A stretch of 26,912 bases of DNA, taken from positions 1 through 26,912 of the forward strand of contig DASXMR010000031.1 in assembly GCA_036495525.1 (NCBI GenBank). The letters run 5' to 3'. The position numbers and the translations under genes are program-made. Of this stretch, positions 15,131-23,707 are shown piece by piece. Below the pieces are notes generated by a model that was given only the letters and a program-made list of their open reading frames with translations, was not told the origin of the DNA and did no database searches. Position 1 is the stretch's first letter. Each line of letters starts with the position of its first letter. Source of the stretch: DASXMR01 sp036495525. GTDB taxonomy: Bacteria; Actinomycetota; Actinomycetes; Streptosporangiales; Streptosporangiaceae.

Positions 15131-15517
15131 ATGGCTGACCCGGTCGTGACAGGCCCGGCCGGACGCGAGCAGCGGCCGCGTACGCTGCTGCGCACCGCCC
15201 TCGGCGAGGCGCTGCGCCGCATCCGGCTGGCCCAGCGCCGCACCCTCGCCGATGTCGCCAGGCACGCAAGGGTCTCGATGCCGTACCTGTCAGAGGTGGA
15301 GCGCGGCCGCAAGGAAGCATCCTCCGAGGTGCTGGCCGCGATCTGCGCCGCGCTGCGGATTGAGCTGGCCGACCTGCTGGCCCAGGCCAGGCACGACCTG
15401 GACCGCGCCCCTGCCACGGTGATCAGGCTCGACCTGGCCAGGGCAGGCCGGCCAGGAGCGCGGCAGCTGCCCGCGCCGTCCCGGCCGGCCGAGCCAAGCT
15501 GCCTGCTGGCCGCCTGA
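15131..15517 (+). CDS. PopR/ClgR-like XRE-family activator of clp genes
   Basis: A 128-residue regulator with a Cro/CI-type helix-turn-helix. TALGEALRRIRLAQRRTLAD leads into VARHARVSMPYLSEVERGRK, whose YLSEVERGxKEASSE stretch is the hallmark of ClgR/PopR proteins. The C-terminus is Pro/Ala-rich and ends in SCLLAA. In Streptomyces both ClgR and PopR end in two alanines that mark them for ClpP degradation, like an ssrA tag. The ATG at 15131 has AGGAAGG 8 bases upstream; a GTG at 15128 is the alternative. It faces the clpP pair, with only 32 bases between the gene ends, and has a matching dyad in its own leader. PopR is the closer guess because the target operon is adjacent and lacks clpX. Confidence 0.82.
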   Translation: MADPVVTGPAGREQRPRTLLRTALGEALRRIRLAQRRTLADVARHARVSMPYLSEVERGRKEASSEVLAAICAALRIELADLLAQARHDLDRAPATVIRLDLARAGRPGARQLPAPSRPAEPSCLLAA

Positions 15518-15549
15518 CCATCCGGCGAAGCGGCTGACGTGCACCCGGG

Positions 15550-16167
15550 TCAGGCCCTTGCTGGCTCGATGACCGCGCCCTTGCGGCTGTCGATGACGTG
15601 GTCGGCCAGGCCGTAACTGACCGCCTCCTGCGCGCTGAATGTCTTGTTCCGGTCGGTGTCCTGCCTGATCTTGGTGACCGGGTGGCCGGTATGCCGGCTG
15701 AGGATCTCGTCCATCTCGGCTCGCACCCTCGCCACTTCCTTTGCCTGCACGGCCAGGTCAGGCAGCGCGCCCTGGGCCTGACTGGACGGCTGGTGCAGCA
15801 GCACCTTGGCGTGCGGCAGCACCGCGCGCCGGCCCGGTGTCCCGGCGGCGAGCAGCACGGCCGCCGCTGACGACGCCTGGCCCATGCAGATCGTCGCGAC
15901 GTCGGGCCGGACGAACTGCATCGTGTCGTAGATCGCCGTCAGCGCGCTGTAGCTGCCGCCCGGCGAGTTGATATACAGGCTGATCTCGACGTCCGGGCTG
16001 GCGAACTCCAGGTGCAGCAGCTGCGCCATGACCACGTTCGCGACGCCGTCGTCGATCTCGGTGCCGATGAAGATGATCCGGTCGGACAGCAGCCGGGAGT
16101 AGATGTCATAAGCTCGCTCGCCGACGGCGGTCTTCTCCACCACCGTGGGAATCGTGTACTGGCTCAT
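15550..16167 (-). CDS. clpP: ATP-dependent Clp protease proteolytic subunit (ClpP4-like)
   Basis: A 205-residue ClpP. The serine triad is visible: Ser100 in CMGQASSAAAVLLAAG, His125 in KVLLHQPSS and Asp172 in RQDTDRNKTFSAQEA. The head domain contains LYINSPGGSYSALTAIYDTM. The sequence GQASSAAA replaces the common GQAASMGA, as in the divergent second subunits of actinobacterial ClpP pairs. It assembles with its partner into a tetradecameric barrel that degrades unfolded substrates delivered by Clp ATPases. The ATG at 16167 lies 2 bases after the TGA of the first clpP, so translation is coupled. No clpX follows, unlike the housekeeping clpP1-clpP2-clpX locus. The longer open frame upstream is a shadow inside the partner gene. 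Confidence 0.9.
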   Translation of the reverse strand: MSQYTIPTVVEKTAVGERAYDIYSRLLSDRIIFIGTEIDDGVANVVMAQLLHLEFASPDVEISLYINSPGGSYSALTAIYDTMQFVRPDVATICMGQASSAAAVLLAAGTPGRRAVLPHAKVLLHQPSSQAQGALPDLAVQAKEVARVRAEMDEILSRHTGHPVTKIRQDTDRNKTFSAQEAVSYGLADHVIDSRKGAVIEPARA

Positions 16168-16169
16168 CG

Positions 16170-16787
16170 TCACAGCCCTGCCGACTTGCGGCCGACCGCC
16201 GGGCGTACGTCGTCGACCCGCTCGACGATCTTGTCGATGAGCCCGTAGTCGCGTGCCTCCGCCGCGCTGAACCAGCGATCGCGCATGCTGTCGGCCGCGA
16301 CGCGCTGCTCGCTCTGCCCGGTGTGCTTGGCGATCAGGCTGGTCATCAGCTGGCCGGTGCGCTGCAGCTGGTCGGCGTAGATCTCCACGTCCGCCGCCGT
16401 GCCGCCGAAGCCGGCCGAGCCCTGGTGCATCAGCACCTGCGCGTGCGGCAGGCTGAACCGCTTGCCCGGCGCCCCGGCGCAGAGCAGGAACTGGCCCATG
16501 CTGCCAGCCAGCCCCATCGCCAGCGTGCTGACGTCGTTCGGGATCAGCTGCATCGTGTCGTAGATCGCCAGGCCGGCGCTGACCGAGCCGCCGGGCGAGT
16601 TGATGTACAGGCTGATGTCCCGGCGGGTGTCCTCGGCCGACAGCAGCAGTAGCTGCGCGCACAGCCGGTTCGCGACCTTGTCGTCCACTTCCTGGCCGAG
16701 CACGATGATCCGCTGGTACAGCAGCCGGGTAGCGAGCTGGTCGTCCAGCAGCCCGGCGCTGGCCTGCTCTGCGGCAGCAGTGTGCAT
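16170..16787 (-). CDS. clpP: ATP-dependent Clp protease proteolytic subunit (ClpP3-like)
   Basis: A 205-residue ClpP, the first gene of the pair. Its triad is Ser96 in MGLAGSMGQFLL, His121 in QVLMHQGSAGFGG and Asp170 in DSMRDRWFSAAEA. LYINSPGGSVSAGLAIYDTMQ gives the typical handle-side strand. The GSMGQFLL variant and the GSAGFGGTAADVEIYADQL stretch set it apart from the partner gene, so the barrel is probably heteromeric. The start is ATG at 16787, behind GGAGGAGGAG with about 5 bases of spacing; an upstream frame to 16829 has no such site. The order and the neighbouring PopR-like gene suggest the second, inducible ClpP3/ClpP4 operon of Streptomyces, not the housekeeping pair. Confidence 0.9.
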   Translation of the reverse strand: MHTAAAEQASAGLLDDQLATRLLYQRIIVLGQEVDDKVANRLCAQLLLLSAEDTRRDISLYINSPGGSVSAGLAIYDTMQLIPNDVSTLAMGLAGSMGQFLLCAGAPGKRFSLPHAQVLMHQGSAGFGGTAADVEIYADQLQRTGQLMTSLIAKHTGQSEQRVAADSMRDRWFSAAEARDYGLIDKIVERVDDVRPAVGRKSAGL

Positions 16788-16934
16788 GTTCTCCTCCTCC
16801 GGCACCGGGTCTCCGGCACCGGACTCCATGCTGCGGCGGCCGGCCAGCGTCGGCCAAAACTATCTGCTGCCAGCAGAGCGGGACATGCACCGCGGCCGGA
16901 GCGGACAGCGGCCGGCTGCCTGCGGCAAAGGACA

Positions 16935-16976
16935 GGGGCGGATCCAGTGCTGCTGTTAGCGCACTGGATCCGCCCC
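16935..16976 (-). terminator. strong hairpin, 16-bp perfect stem, after the S53 protease gene
   Basis: GGGGCGGATCCAGTGC (16935-16950) and its exact complement (16961-16976) enclose a 10-base loop. It lies 30 bases past the protease stop and ahead of the clpP operon on the same strand, so it should insulate the two. No T tract. Confidence 0.65.
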
Positions 16977-17005
16977 GTGCTGCCCGGCACGTGCGGAGCG
17001 CGGTG

Positions 17006-20000
17006 TTACAGGCCGGCGATCCCGTCAGGCGTGCCGAGTCCGGTGGGGGCGTCGTAGCCCTTGCGCGCCTTGCACAGGTAGTCATCGCCGCAGACCTGCT
17101 TCGGCGTGCCGCCGATCAGGGCGTTGTTGCCGGCCGTCACGTCGAAGAAATCGTGCCGGTGCAGGTAGAGCCAGCGCGGCGTCAGGTGGCTGGCGTTACC
17201 GGCCAGGCCATACGTCCCGGCCACGAACGGCGCCGACGCGCTGGTCCCGGCGACCGTCACCCAGCCGCCGTAGGCCGCGTTGAAGATCGGCACATTCGAC
17301 GCCACCGCCGAGATGTCCGCCACCGTGCGGCCAGGGCAGTGGTTGTCGTGCTGCCACGACGGCTTCCGCACGTAGGCGGAGCAGCCGCTGCTGCCGGCGC
17401 CGAAGATCGCCGGGTCGTCCCAGACCCGCTCGCTAAAGCCGCGCGCGTTGTGCGCCCGGTGCAGCGAGGTCCCGCCGACAGCGGTGACAACGCCGAGGTT
17501 GGCCGGGAAGTTGGCCGCGTCGAAGCCGAAGTCACCCGACGACACCACGACCGTGTGACCGGCTCGCCGGTAGTCCTTCGCGAACCGCATCGCCTCGCCG
17601 TTCTCTCGCTGCCCGTAGCTGTTGCTGATCACCTGGGCGCCCATCCTGGCCGCTGTCACGTCGGTCTTGCCGAGGTCGGGGAGGCTGGGGCTGTTGGCCT
17701 CGACAACCAGGATCTTGCAGTGCGGGCAGGCCGCCGAGATCATCGACACGTCCAGCGTGGCCTCGAGGTCCCAGCCGGTGTGCAGCCCGGACGGCGCCTG
17801 CGGCTTAGCCTTGCCGTTCTGGTTGACGATCCGCAGGCAGCCGCTGGCGGTGGTGCATGGCGGCAGTCCGTAATGGTGCCGGTAGGTGGCCAGGTAACTG
17901 GCCAGCTTCGGGGTGTGGAAAGCGATCGACACCGCGACGGTCTGATGCGAGCGACGGCTGACGGGCAGCCGGTAGGCGCGTTCCAGCGTCTTCGGCGACC
18001 AGCCCACCGGATGGCTGACCTTGCCAGCTGCCAGCGACCGGTTCACCCGCAGCTGCGGCCGGTACAGCGTGAAGCAGCGCATCAGCGGCGCTGCCACCGC
18101 CGGGCAGGCCGCCTGCAGGCCGGCGCCGCCGGCCGGGCCAGCCGCCGAGCCAGCCGCCGGGCCGACCGCCGACATCGTGTGGACAGCTCGCGACCGGGCC
18201 AGCTGCTTGCCGCCGGCCGCGGCGAATGGTGCTGCGGCCGGCCCGGACACACCGTAGGCGCGCGGGATGGTCTCCTCAATCGTGCCGCCGGCTGCGTCGG
18301 TGGCCTTGATCCGAAGCGAGACATCCACGCCCGACGGTGCGCTGAACGACACGCCGAAGCGCCCGCTGCCTTCGGCGGTCGCCGTGGCCGGCGTCCAGCT
18401 ATCGCCGTCGTTGAGCGAGAACTGCGCGGTGAGGCCGGTGATCGCGGTGGCGGCCACTGGCTGGACGTGACCGGCGGTGACGGTCACGGTCTGCGCTCCA
18501 GGCTTGGTCAGGCCGGCCAGCGACATGGCGGCCACGTCGTAGTTCACGGCCAGCAGCGGCTGCGCGGCGCAGCGCCGGTTCAGCCGGGTGAAATGGTCCG
18601 AGAACCCGCAGAACCACGCCTTCGGCACGGTCGCTGTGGTGTTCCTGACCGACTTCCAGGTCCACGTGGTCTGGCTGGCCGTTGACAGCCGCAGGCCAGG
18701 GCCCGACCGCTGGGCATTCAGCGTGAGCCTGATCGACGACGGATTCGGGATCAGCTGGACGGGGGGTACGCCGTTAAAGCCGAGCTTGCCATGGGCGATG
18801 AGCTTGCCGTTCTGGTCAACGGCGAAGCTGCCCGACGCCTTGGCCCCGCCGCCGAAGGCCAGCAGGCCCTCGCCGACATGACCTGGCTGGTTGTCGGTGA
18901 ACGGGGTCTCGGAGAAGTTCAGCGTGTTGCCGGTCCGGAAGGCCGACGCGAGCGTCGGGAACGCGGCCGCCGCCCCGGCCGAGACAACGTCCGGCGCTGG
19001 GTGCAGCGGGTAGTTGTTCCAGTTCTGCACCTGATGCTCGCCGGGTTCGTAGGAGCGGAAATCATCGGTAATGCCGAAGAAGAACGAGTTCAGCTCCGGG
19101 AACGCCAGGTTCTGCCACACCAGCCCTGGTCCGGTGTTGAAGAACTGCGTCTGCACCTGCGGCATGGACAGCGGCAGGATCGAGAAAAAGACAATGCCGC
19201 CGAACTGGGCGAGCGTGCCGCCGGCCGATGCCCATCCGGCGTTGAAGTTCCTGGCTGGCAGGTCACGGAAGTAGCGCTCGGTCACGGTCGCCAGGCTGCT
19301 GTCCGGGACAGTGAAGTGCTGGCTGGGGATGATGCCGGCCGGGCCGGGGAAGTCGAGATTGTAGGCGTAGCTTGAGCTCGATTTCCGGGGCGAGACCAGC
19401 GTCGCTGAGGTGAACGTGCGCAGGGTGCCGACGGTGGGCTTGCGGCTGGTCGGGCTCACGAAGCCGGACAGGCCGGACCAGGTCTGGTCGAAGCTGAAGC
19501 TGCTGCCGTGCGCGTCACGCCGCAGCACCTCGAACCCCTGCTGTGCGATGTTCACGGGCCTGGAAACTGCCGTTGTGACCTTGCTCGACGCCGCGGTCTC
19601 GGCGACGTGCACGGTGGAGCGCCCGGCACCGACGCTGAACTGCGGCAGCACGACCATCCGCAGCGATCCGCCGGTCCTGGTGAACCGGAAGAACGTGGCG
19701 AGCATCCAGTAATGCCCGACCGGCACGCTGAACTTCGCCACCCCGTGGACCAGGAAGTTGTCGGTCTCCTGCAGACCTTCGAAGCGCGCGAAGCTGTCCG
19801 CGTTAAGGATGAAGATGTCGGCGCCGGTTTGCGGCTTGCCGCGCAGGTTCGTCCCGCGCACCGTCAGCGTGCTCATCTTGAACGCCGGGTTCGCCGGTGC
19901 GGGCGCCGGCCCGCTGGCACCGGGCAGCGAGATGGTCAGGTCGTGGCCGAACAGGCCGCCGGCCCCGAATCTCCCGGCCGACTGATCCGCGCGGAACTGG

Positions 20001-20560
20001 CGCATCAGCGCGGAGCCGAAGCGACGCGCCGAGGACGCGGTCAGGTAACCAGCCGCCTGGCCGGCCGCGGACCTGGTGATCGTGATGCCGGGTACGGCCG
20101 GCCGGCGACCGGTGAAGGTCAGCCGGACGGGCAGCCGGCCGCCCGCCTCCGCGTGCTGCAGCGCGCTGACATCGAACAGGCTCGGGCTCAGCGCCCGGTT
20201 CAGGTAAGGCAGCGCGTCCTCGGGGACCTCGCTGACCTGGCTGCCGAAACGTATGCCGAGCACGGCGTCCGGGCGGGCAGCGGGCAGGTCAGCGATCCGC
20301 TGCTGGCCGCCTGCCGTGCTTACCGCCAGCCTGTCCCCGTTGAGCAGCAGCAGCCGGGATGCGCCGGATGCCGTGGCTGCTCCGGCCGCTTTCGCAGTGA
20401 TGATCGGCGTGCGGCTCACCGCCGTGAACGGGCTCGACACCGGCCTTGACGCGCTCGCCGCTGCCGGTGCCGAGGCACCGGCCGTGAGCAGTCCGGCTAC
20501 CGTGACGGCGGCGGTGCCGACCGCTGCCGCAGATCTGATGAGAGCATGGCCAGTGCGCAC
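17006..20560 (-). CDS. very large secreted sedolisin (S53) serine-carboxyl protease
   Basis: About 1184 residues. The GTG at 20560 is chosen because GGAGG lies 6 bases upstream and a secretion signal starts at once: RTGHALIRS then AAAVGTAAVTVAGLLTAG and an Ala-rich cleavage region. The frame is open 36 codons further without such a site. The C-terminal ~350 residues form an S53 domain: Glu933 and Asp937 in WDLEATLDVSM, the oxyanion Asp1010 in VVVSSGDFGFD, Ser1107 in TVAGTSASAPFVAG and a final calcium-binding-like GYDAPTGLGTPDG. About 850 residues of mostly beta-type, unrecognised sequence precede it, far more than the usual ~200-residue propeptide. It is exported and probably degrades extracellular protein. 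A strong hairpin follows its stop codon. Confidence 0.85.
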   Translation of the reverse strand: MRTGHALIRSAAAVGTAAVTVAGLLTAGASAPAAASASRPVSSPFTAVSRTPIITAKAAGAATASGASRLLLLNGDRLAVSTAGGQQRIADLPAARPDAVLGIRFGSQVSEVPEDALPYLNRALSPSLFDVSALQHAEAGGRLPVRLTFTGRRPAVPGITITRSAAGQAAGYLTASSARRFGSALMRQFRADQSAGRFGAGGLFGHDLTISLPGASGPAPAPANPAFKMSTLTVRGTNLRGKPQTGADIFILNADSFARFEGLQETDNFLVHGVAKFSVPVGHYWMLATFFRFTRTGGSLRMVVLPQFSVGAGRSTVHVAETAASSKVTTAVSRPVNIAQQGFEVLRRDAHGSSFSFDQTWSGLSGFVSPTSRKPTVGTLRTFTSATLVSPRKSSSSYAYNLDFPGPAGIIPSQHFTVPDSSLATVTERYFRDLPARNFNAGWASAGGTLAQFGGIVFFSILPLSMPQVQTQFFNTGPGLVWQNLAFPELNSFFFGITDDFRSYEPGEHQVQNWNNYPLHPAPDVVSAGAAAAFPTLASAFRTGNTLNFSETPFTDNQPGHVGEGLLAFGGGAKASGSFAVDQNGKLIAHGKLGFNGVPPVQLIPNPSSIRLTLNAQRSGPGLRLSTASQTTWTWKSVRNTTATVPKAWFCGFSDHFTRLNRRCAAQPLLAVNYDVAAMSLAGLTKPGAQTVTVTAGHVQPVAATAITGLTAQFSLNDGDSWTPATATAEGSGRFGVSFSAPSGVDVSLRIKATDAAGGTIEETIPRAYGVSGPAAAPFAAAGGKQLARSRAVHTMSAVGPAAGSAAGPAGGAGLQAACPAVAAPLMRCFTLYRPQLRVNRSLAAGKVSHPVGWSPKTLERAYRLPVSRRSHQTVAVSIAFHTPKLASYLATYRHHYGLPPCTTASGCLRIVNQNGKAKPQAPSGLHTGWDLEATLDVSMISAACPHCKILVVEANSPSLPDLGKTDVTAARMGAQVISNSYGQRENGEAMRFAKDYRRAGHTVVVSSGDFGFDAANFPANLGVVTAVGGTSLHRAHNARGFSERVWDDPAIFGAGSSGCSAYVRKPSWQHDNHCPGRTVADISAVASNVPIFNAAYGGWVTVAGTSASAPFVAGTYGLAGNASHLTPRWLYLHRHDFFDVTAGNNALIGGTPKQVCGDDYLCKARKGYDAPTGLGTPDGIAGL

Positions 20561-20697
20561 CGAGCGCCTCCAGTGCTGAAGCGGCGAGACAGGCACTGAC
20601 GCGCGGCACGCCCCGCGCGCGGCCAGTTCCCGTGCTCGCGCCGCCGGCCCCGTGCCGACGGTCGTCACACTCCATATAGCAGGCGGACGGGCACTTC

Positions 20698-20727
20698 GGG
20701 GCTAAACCTGCATATCGGTTATGCCCC
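20698..20727. repeat. near-perfect inverted repeat upstream of the S53 protease
   Basis: GGGGCTAAACC (20698-20708) and GGTTATGCCCC (20717-20727) are complementary apart from the central TA/AT pair, around an 8-base AT-rich spacer. It lies about 140 bases before the protease start and is a candidate operator. The remaining 250-base gap shows no gene. Confidence 0.4.
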
Positions 20728-20873
20728 GATCTCAGATGTCACGCGGAACAGCGCCGGAATGCCCCGCGTGCTATTCGCCTCCGTCAGGCAGAATGAGCAG
20801 TTTCCGGCATGCGGGATGCGCGGCCGTGCGCGAGCTGAACCCGCAGGAGGGCGGCAACCGCTGACCACATCAG

Positions 20874-20906
20874 CGAGGCGCCGCCTGACCTGCCGGCGGC
20901 GCCTCG
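20874..20906 (-). terminator. hairpin after the MMPL gene, 12-bp stem
   Basis: CGAGGCGCCGCC (20874-20885) and its exact complement (20895-20906) flank a 9-base loop, 30 bases past the MMPL stop codon. It likely ends the MMPL transcript before the protease promoter. Confidence 0.55.
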
Positions 20907-20935
20907 TTCTCCGGCCATGAACGGCCAGCTGATGG

Positions 20936-23050
20936 TCAGCGGACGGTGGCGATCTCCTCCGTCCGGCTCGGCCTGGTGTCCCTTTCCCGGTCGCGGGACA
21001 GCCTGCTCGGCCACCAGGTCCACCGGCCGAGATCCATGTTCAGGGCCGTGACCAGCACCGAGCGGACCACGATGGTGTCCAGCAGCACGCCGAACGCAAC
21101 CGCGAAGCCGAGCTCGGCGAGGAACGTCACCGGCAGCGTGCCGAGCACCGCGAAGGTGCCGGCCAGCACCGCGCCAGCGGAAGTGATCACCGCGCCGGTC
21201 GCGGCCAGCCCGGTAAGCGCGCCGCGCCGGGCGCCCTGCAGCTTCGCCTCCTCGCGCACCCTGGTCATCAGGAAGATGTTGTAGTCGATCCCGAGCGCGA
21301 CCAGGAAGACGAACACGAACAGCGGGAACGAGGCGTCCGCGCCGCCGAAGTGGAACAGGTGGTTGAACACCAGCGAGCTGACCCCCAGCGCCGCGGCGAA
21401 CGAGAGCACCACAGTGGCCATGAGCACCAGCGGGGCGACGAGCGCCCGCAGCAGCAGGGCCAGGATGACGAATACGACAGCGAGGATGACCGGGATGATG
21501 GTGTTCCTGTCGTGCGTCGCTGCCCGCTGCACATCCAGGTTGACCGCGGTATTGCCGCCGACCAGAGCGTCCGCTCCGGGTACGGCGTGCACCGACGACC
21601 TGACCCGGTCGATCGTGTTATACGCGGCCTTGCTGTCCGGCGGTGCGGTGAGCGTCGCCTCGATCCAGGTGTTACCTCCCCTGGCCTGCGGCGAAGTCAC
21701 GTCGGTCAGACCGGGCGTGGACCGGACCGCGGCGTCGAGCTGGGCGGCCGCGCTGATCTTGCCGACGACCAGGACCGGCTGGCCGGCGCCGCCGGGGAAG
21801 TGCTGGTCTAGCACAGTCTGGCCGGTCACCGACGGCGGAGTGCCGCGGAATGACTGCGCGTTGGTCAGGCCGCTCGCTTTGAGCCCGGTAAGGCCCAGTG
21901 CCATCGCGCCGAGCACGAGCGCCGTGATCACCCACACCATGCGGGGCCGGACCGCGATGCCGCGGCCAATGCGGGCCCAGAATCCGCGCGAGGTCGGCTC
22001 GTCGGATCCGAAGGTCGGCTTGACCGGCCAGAAGACCCACCGGCCGCAGATGACAAGCAGCGCCGGCAGCAGCGTCATCATCGAGATCAGTGCCACGCCG
22101 ACACCAACGGCGAGCACGGGGCCCATGCCCTTAGTCGAGTTCAGCTGCGCGATCGAGAGCGTGAGCAGGGCGATGATGACCGTGGCCGCGCTGGCGATCA
22201 CGGCCGGGCCGGCCCGGCGCAGCGCGACGGCCATGGCCTCGTGCCGGTCCTCGTGCCGCCGCAGCTCTTCCCGGTACCTGGCGGTGAGCAGCAGCGCGTA
22301 GTCCGTGCCAGCACCAAAGACCAGCACGTCGAGAATGCCGGCGCTCTGCGCGTTCACGGTCAGCCCTGCGTGCCTGGCCAGCAGGTAGATCAGCGCCTGG
22401 GAGGCGGCCAGCGCCACCCCGGCGGAAATCACCGGCAGCAGCCAGAGGATCGGACTGCGGTAGGTGATGAGCAGCAGCACGATGACAACGGCGAGGGTCG
22501 CGAACAGCAGCGTGCCGTCAATACCCTTGAAGGCGTTGGAGGAGTCTGCGGCCGTGCCCAGCGGGCCCGTGATGTGCACCGTCATCCCATGCGCGTTGGC
22601 CATGGCGATGCTGCGCATGGCGTCGGCCTTGCCGCTCGCCTCGTTCCAGCCGTTCTTGCCCAGGTTGACCGGGACGACCGTCTGAATCGCCTGCCCGTCC
22701 TTGGACACGATGGGCGGCGAGACCTGCCCCTGGACCACACCGGGGATCGCGCGGAACTTCTGCGCGTCGGCCGCGGCCTTGGCCTTGTCAGCGGCAGTCA
22801 GCCCGGCCGGCTTGTTATAGACGACGACGGCCGGGAACACGTTCGGCGACTCGAACTTCGACTGCAGCGCCAGCACCCTGGTCGACTCGGCCTTGGCCGG
22901 CAGCCAGGCCTGGGCGTCATTCTTCTCTGCGTTGGTCAGCTTGCCGGCCAGCGGGCCGAGCACGGCCAGGACGACGATCCAGAGGGCCAGGATGACCCAC
23001 TTGGCCCGGCGCCCGCCCGGGGCGGTGATGATCGCTCGGGCTTTACTCAT
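20936..23050 (-). CDS. MMPL-family RND exporter
   Basis: A 704-residue protein of two homologous halves. Each has a first helix (VILALWIVVLAVLGPLAG near 19; a second near 375), a large extracytoplasmic loop and a five-helix bundle. The family signature is seen in GAGTDYALLLTARYREELRR near 250 and in ALGIDYNIFLMTRVREEAK near 590, where the Asp-Tyr pairs relay protons. MMPL proteins export lipids, siderophores or drugs using the proton gradient. The length is typical of the short Streptomyces type. GGGGGAGA stands 7 bases before the ATG at 23050. Two AT-rich operator copies lie 130-175 bases upstream, but no regulator gene adjoins it in this window. Confidence 0.9.
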   Translation of the reverse strand: MSKARAIITAPGGRRAKWVILALWIVVLAVLGPLAGKLTNAEKNDAQAWLPAKAESTRVLALQSKFESPNVFPAVVVYNKPAGLTAADKAKAAADAQKFRAIPGVVQGQVSPPIVSKDGQAIQTVVPVNLGKNGWNEASGKADAMRSIAMANAHGMTVHITGPLGTAADSSNAFKGIDGTLLFATLAVVIVLLLITYRSPILWLLPVISAGVALAASQALIYLLARHAGLTVNAQSAGILDVLVFGAGTDYALLLTARYREELRRHEDRHEAMAVALRRAGPAVIASAATVIIALLTLSIAQLNSTKGMGPVLAVGVGVALISMMTLLPALLVICGRWVFWPVKPTFGSDEPTSRGFWARIGRGIAVRPRMVWVITALVLGAMALGLTGLKASGLTNAQSFRGTPPSVTGQTVLDQHFPGGAGQPVLVVGKISAAAQLDAAVRSTPGLTDVTSPQARGGNTWIEATLTAPPDSKAAYNTIDRVRSSVHAVPGADALVGGNTAVNLDVQRAATHDRNTIIPVILAVVFVILALLLRALVAPLVLMATVVLSFAAALGVSSLVFNHLFHFGGADASFPLFVFVFLVALGIDYNIFLMTRVREEAKLQGARRGALTGLAATGAVITSAGAVLAGTFAVLGTLPVTFLAELGFAVAFGVLLDTIVVRSVLVTALNMDLGRWTWWPSRLSRDRERDTRPSRTEEIATVR

Positions 23051-23180
23051 ACGAAATCTCCCCCATGTCTCGGCAGCTGTGCTGGCGGCGGCCCCCCGAT
23101 GGCTGCGGGCGCGTGCTGGTCATGAGGACTAGCCGGGCCCGGCAAAGTCAGCGTCCTACCGCCGAGGTATTTTCAGGGAC

Positions 23181-23222
23181 ACGATATATCTCGGTTAGCT
23201 CATCCACAAGATATATCTCGTT
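23181..23222 (-). promoter_or_regulatory. duplicated AT-rich operator CGAGATATATC upstream of MMPL
   Basis: On the minus strand CGAGATATATC occurs twice, at 23210-23220 and 23183-23193, 27 bases apart. The first copy contains the perfect palindrome AGATATATCT. Such sites stand out in this GC-rich DNA and resemble boxes of PadR/TetR-type efflux repressors. A -10-like TATATC lies in the MMPL-proximal copy, so a bound repressor would block the promoter. Confidence 0.55.
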
Positions 23223-23707
23223 GCTGACACAGTCTCGCATTGCTGGCCGCGCGCGTGTCTTGTCTGCAGAGCCGTTCCCCCAGGCTCATCGGTGATCCCC
23301 GCTCAGCGCAACCGGCGAAACCGGCTCGCGCTCACAGCAAGGTAGGCAGGACCGTCCGGCCAGTCAAAGTCTTTTACGCACCGGGTGGAGACCTGGCCGA
23401 CGCGTGACAGGGCACTTGCGTCCTGCGCCTGACAGCCCGGCTCGGCCGCCGGCGACACGTCCTGATGGCACCGCGTGTCCTGGCCCGGCGCCGGGTAAGG
23501 AATGAGGGTCCTGCGCGCGCACCGGACTCGCTGGCCTGCCTGACGGGCAGCGGCCGGCGCAACAGCCAGGCGCTGGCCGGGTACCCGCAGCCGATCACAG
23601 CAGCGGCAATGGAGGTCACCGATGTCGTGCCCAATCCTGAGCAGCCCCGGCTGGCGGATGCCCGCTGACCGCTCGCCGCGCGGCCGGCTGACCGGTGGCT
23701 CGGGCTG
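23223..23707. other. about 480 bases with no recognisable gene
   Basis: Open frames exist on both strands (for example plus 23465-23668), but none has a ribosome site, domain or hydrophobic segment that can be defended. No tRNA or known RNA motif was recognised. Confidence 0.5.

Noticed and set aside
15530..15553. Hairpin between the regulator and clpP gene ends
   Set aside because: Only a 5-bp stem with a bulge, and it overlaps the clpP stop; too weak to call.
15550..17085. 511-codon version of the second clpP gene
   Set aside because: The first ~300 codons are the first clpP gene and its leader read in the wrong frame; the real gene starts at 16167.
16991..18685. 564-codon plus-strand frame
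   Set aside because: Antisense to the S53 catalytic domain; Arg/Gly/His-rich and without any recognisable motif.
23465..23668. 67-codon plus-strand frame in the gap before the dehydrogenase
   Set aside because: No ribosome site, domain or hydrophobic segment; composition like shadow frames.
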